45,884 nt of DNA. Origin: Bacteroidota bacterium. Lineage in GTDB: Bacteria; Bacteroidota; Bacteroidia; Chitinophagales; Chitinophagaceae. This document shows, piece after piece, positions 44,961-45,884 of the stretch (positions are counted from its first letter, which is position 1; the number at the start of each line of letters is the position of its first letter). Location of the stretch: assembly GCA_025363385.1 (NCBI GenBank), contig JANYEA010000054.1, forward strand, positions 1-45,884. The letters are read 5' to 3'. Below the pieces are notes generated by a model, which was not told where the DNA came from, did not search any database, and was given only the letters and a program-made list of their open reading frames with translations. The position numbers and the translations under genes are program-made.

Positions 44961-44989
44961 TGCTTGTTAAAAATACAAAAGAACAAGCA
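44961..44989. promoter_or_regulatory. Perfect 8-bp inverted repeat in a divergent promoter region
   Basis: TGCTTGTT (44961-44968) and AACAAGCA (44982-44989) are perfect inverted repeats separated by 13 bp, in the gap between the oxygenase and the DUF3089 genes. It could be an operator for one or both genes. Confidence 0.45.
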
Positions 44990-45031
44990 AAGAGTTTTGT
45001 ATGAATAAATGAAGCATATTGCAAGTACTTT

Positions 45032-45884
45032 ATGAAAACACCTATGAAGCAGATTTTGAATTACCTCTCGATTTTAGTTTTTCTGGTATTAGCAAGTTGT
45101 GCTAAGCCGCCTCAAAAATTTGAAGAGCAAGAAACCTATCAGTTTAAAACAGATAATGGTAAACCCAACTATGCAGATCTGCATTTCTGGGCAGCACATC
45201 CTTATAAAAACGATCCATCAGATAGTATCCCTAAACCCCTGAGAGCCTCTTATAGAAAGGATTCTACGGTAGATATATTTTTCATTCACCCTACTAGTTA
45301 TACTGCTGTAGAGAAAAGCTTTGGCTGGAATGCCAACCTGGAAGATGCTGCATTAAATGGAAAGACCGATTATGGTTCAATATTATATCAGGCAAGTATT
45401 TTTAACCAGGCGGGAAGGGTTTTTGCACCTAGGTATCGACAGGCACATTTGTCGGCATACTTTCCTAAAAACCTATCTGATAGTATGGAAGCCATGAAGG
45501 CTTTTGAACTGGCTTATCAGGATGTAAAAACTGCTTTCGAATTTTATTTGGCTAATTACAATGGTGGAAGACCCATTGTAATTGCATCTCATAGCCAGGG
45601 TAGTACCCATGCGAAAAGATTATTAAAAGAATTTTTCGACAATAAAACCCTCAAAAATAAATTGGTGGCTGCTTATGTAATTGGGATGGTATTCGACCCC
45701 AATTATTTAACCAGTATTCCGGTTTGCCAAAGTCCAAATCAAACAGGATGTGTATGTGCATGGAGAACCTATAAAAACGATTATATTCCGCCTTTTGTAG
45801 AACGAGAACAAATACATTCTATAGTAACCAATCCACTTACCTGGGATGCCAATATTCCACATGCCGATAGAGATGTAAATAAAG
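45032..45884 (+). CDS. DUF3089 domain lipoprotein, 3' end beyond window
   Basis: This plus-strand frame of 284 codons is cut by the right edge. It begins with a lipoprotein leader (LVLASC, Cys23). The following sequence, with DIFFIHPTSY (81-90), AHLSAYFP and the nucleophile-elbow-like ASHSQGS (Ser188), fits the DUF3089 family of predicted alpha/beta hydrolases. Function is unknown. It is probably anchored in the outer or inner membrane. The ATG at 45032 was chosen; ATG at 45044 would give almost the same leader. Confidence 0.85.
   Translation, partial: MKTPMKQILNYLSILVFLVLASCAKPPQKFEEQETYQFKTDNGKPNYADLHFWAAHPYKNDPSDSIPKPLRASYRKDSTVDIFFIHPTSYTAVEKSFGWNANLEDAALNGKTDYGSILYQASIFNQAGRVFAPRYRQAHLSAYFPKNLSDSMEAMKAFELAYQDVKTAFEFYLANYNGGRPIVIASHSQGSTHAKRLLKEFFDNKTLKNKLVAAYVIGMVFDPNYLTSIPVCQSPNQTGCVCAWRTYKNDYIPPFVEREQIHSIVTNPLTWDANIPHADRDVNK

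Overview
The window looks like chromosome of a Bacteroidota bacterium, most likely a member of the Chitinophagaceae. This rests on gene content: an IPExxxVDY-family protein, a GH18-NodB-GT2 fusion, a split transketolase and a DUF6515-like protein. It also rests on promoter-like boxes close to the Bacteroidota -7 consensus TAnnTTTG, on AT-rich sequence and on weak Shine-Dalgarno signals. No composition statistics or database searches were run. No gene-free gap exceeds 300 bases, and I see no tRNA, rRNA or CRISPR array.

Left edge (1-3006, minus): the N-terminal 1002 codons of a secreted collagen-like protein, cut by the window edge, with about 744 residues of Gly-X-Y repeat and DNA-level tandem repeats.

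3120-8052: a complete mobile element of the IS1595 family. It has 25-bp terminal inverted repeats (23/25 matched) flanked by a perfect 8-bp target duplication (AAAAATTT). It carries four tightly packed genes in one direction: the transposase, a RhuM-family protein, a fused nuclease-methyltransferase with a PD-(D/E)XK-like motif, and a two-TRD specificity subunit. The last two resemble a BcgI-like (Type IIB) restriction-modification system. This self-contained cassette is the most interesting feature of the window.

8269-20000: housekeeping genes. A 3-hydroxyacyl-CoA dehydrogenase diverges from a MerR-like regulator and a thioredoxin-like protein. A six-gene minus-strand run follows (rsfS, ftsH, a LutC-like gene, a gamma-glutamylcyclotransferase-like gene, lpxH-like, mscS-like), then birA, selD, an IPExxxVDY protein and an M28 peptidase with PDZ domain.

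20088-29816: feoB, bcp, a carB gene that encodes only the N-terminal half of carbamoyl-phosphate synthase, a three-domain GH18/deacetylase/glycosyltransferase, a transketolase C-terminal half-gene and a secreted His/Glu/Arg-rich protein. Several intrinsic terminators separate them.

29836-36241: a nested inverted-repeat element, then a minus-strand set with an SpmA/SpmB fusion, pdxH and an RND efflux pair lacking a nearby outer-membrane channel.

36391-40299: a four-gene plus-strand operon (two SDR dehydrogenases, an acyl-CoA dehydrogenase and an APH-like kinase). It resembles ACAD10/11 and Lva-type 4-hydroxyacyl-CoA catabolism.

40296-45884: a carboxypeptidase-regulatory-like secreted protein, an esterase, an orphan ParA-type ATPase, a chromate transporter adjoining a 2-oxoglutarate/Fe(II) oxygenase, and the 5' part of a DUF3089 lipoprotein cut by the right edge.
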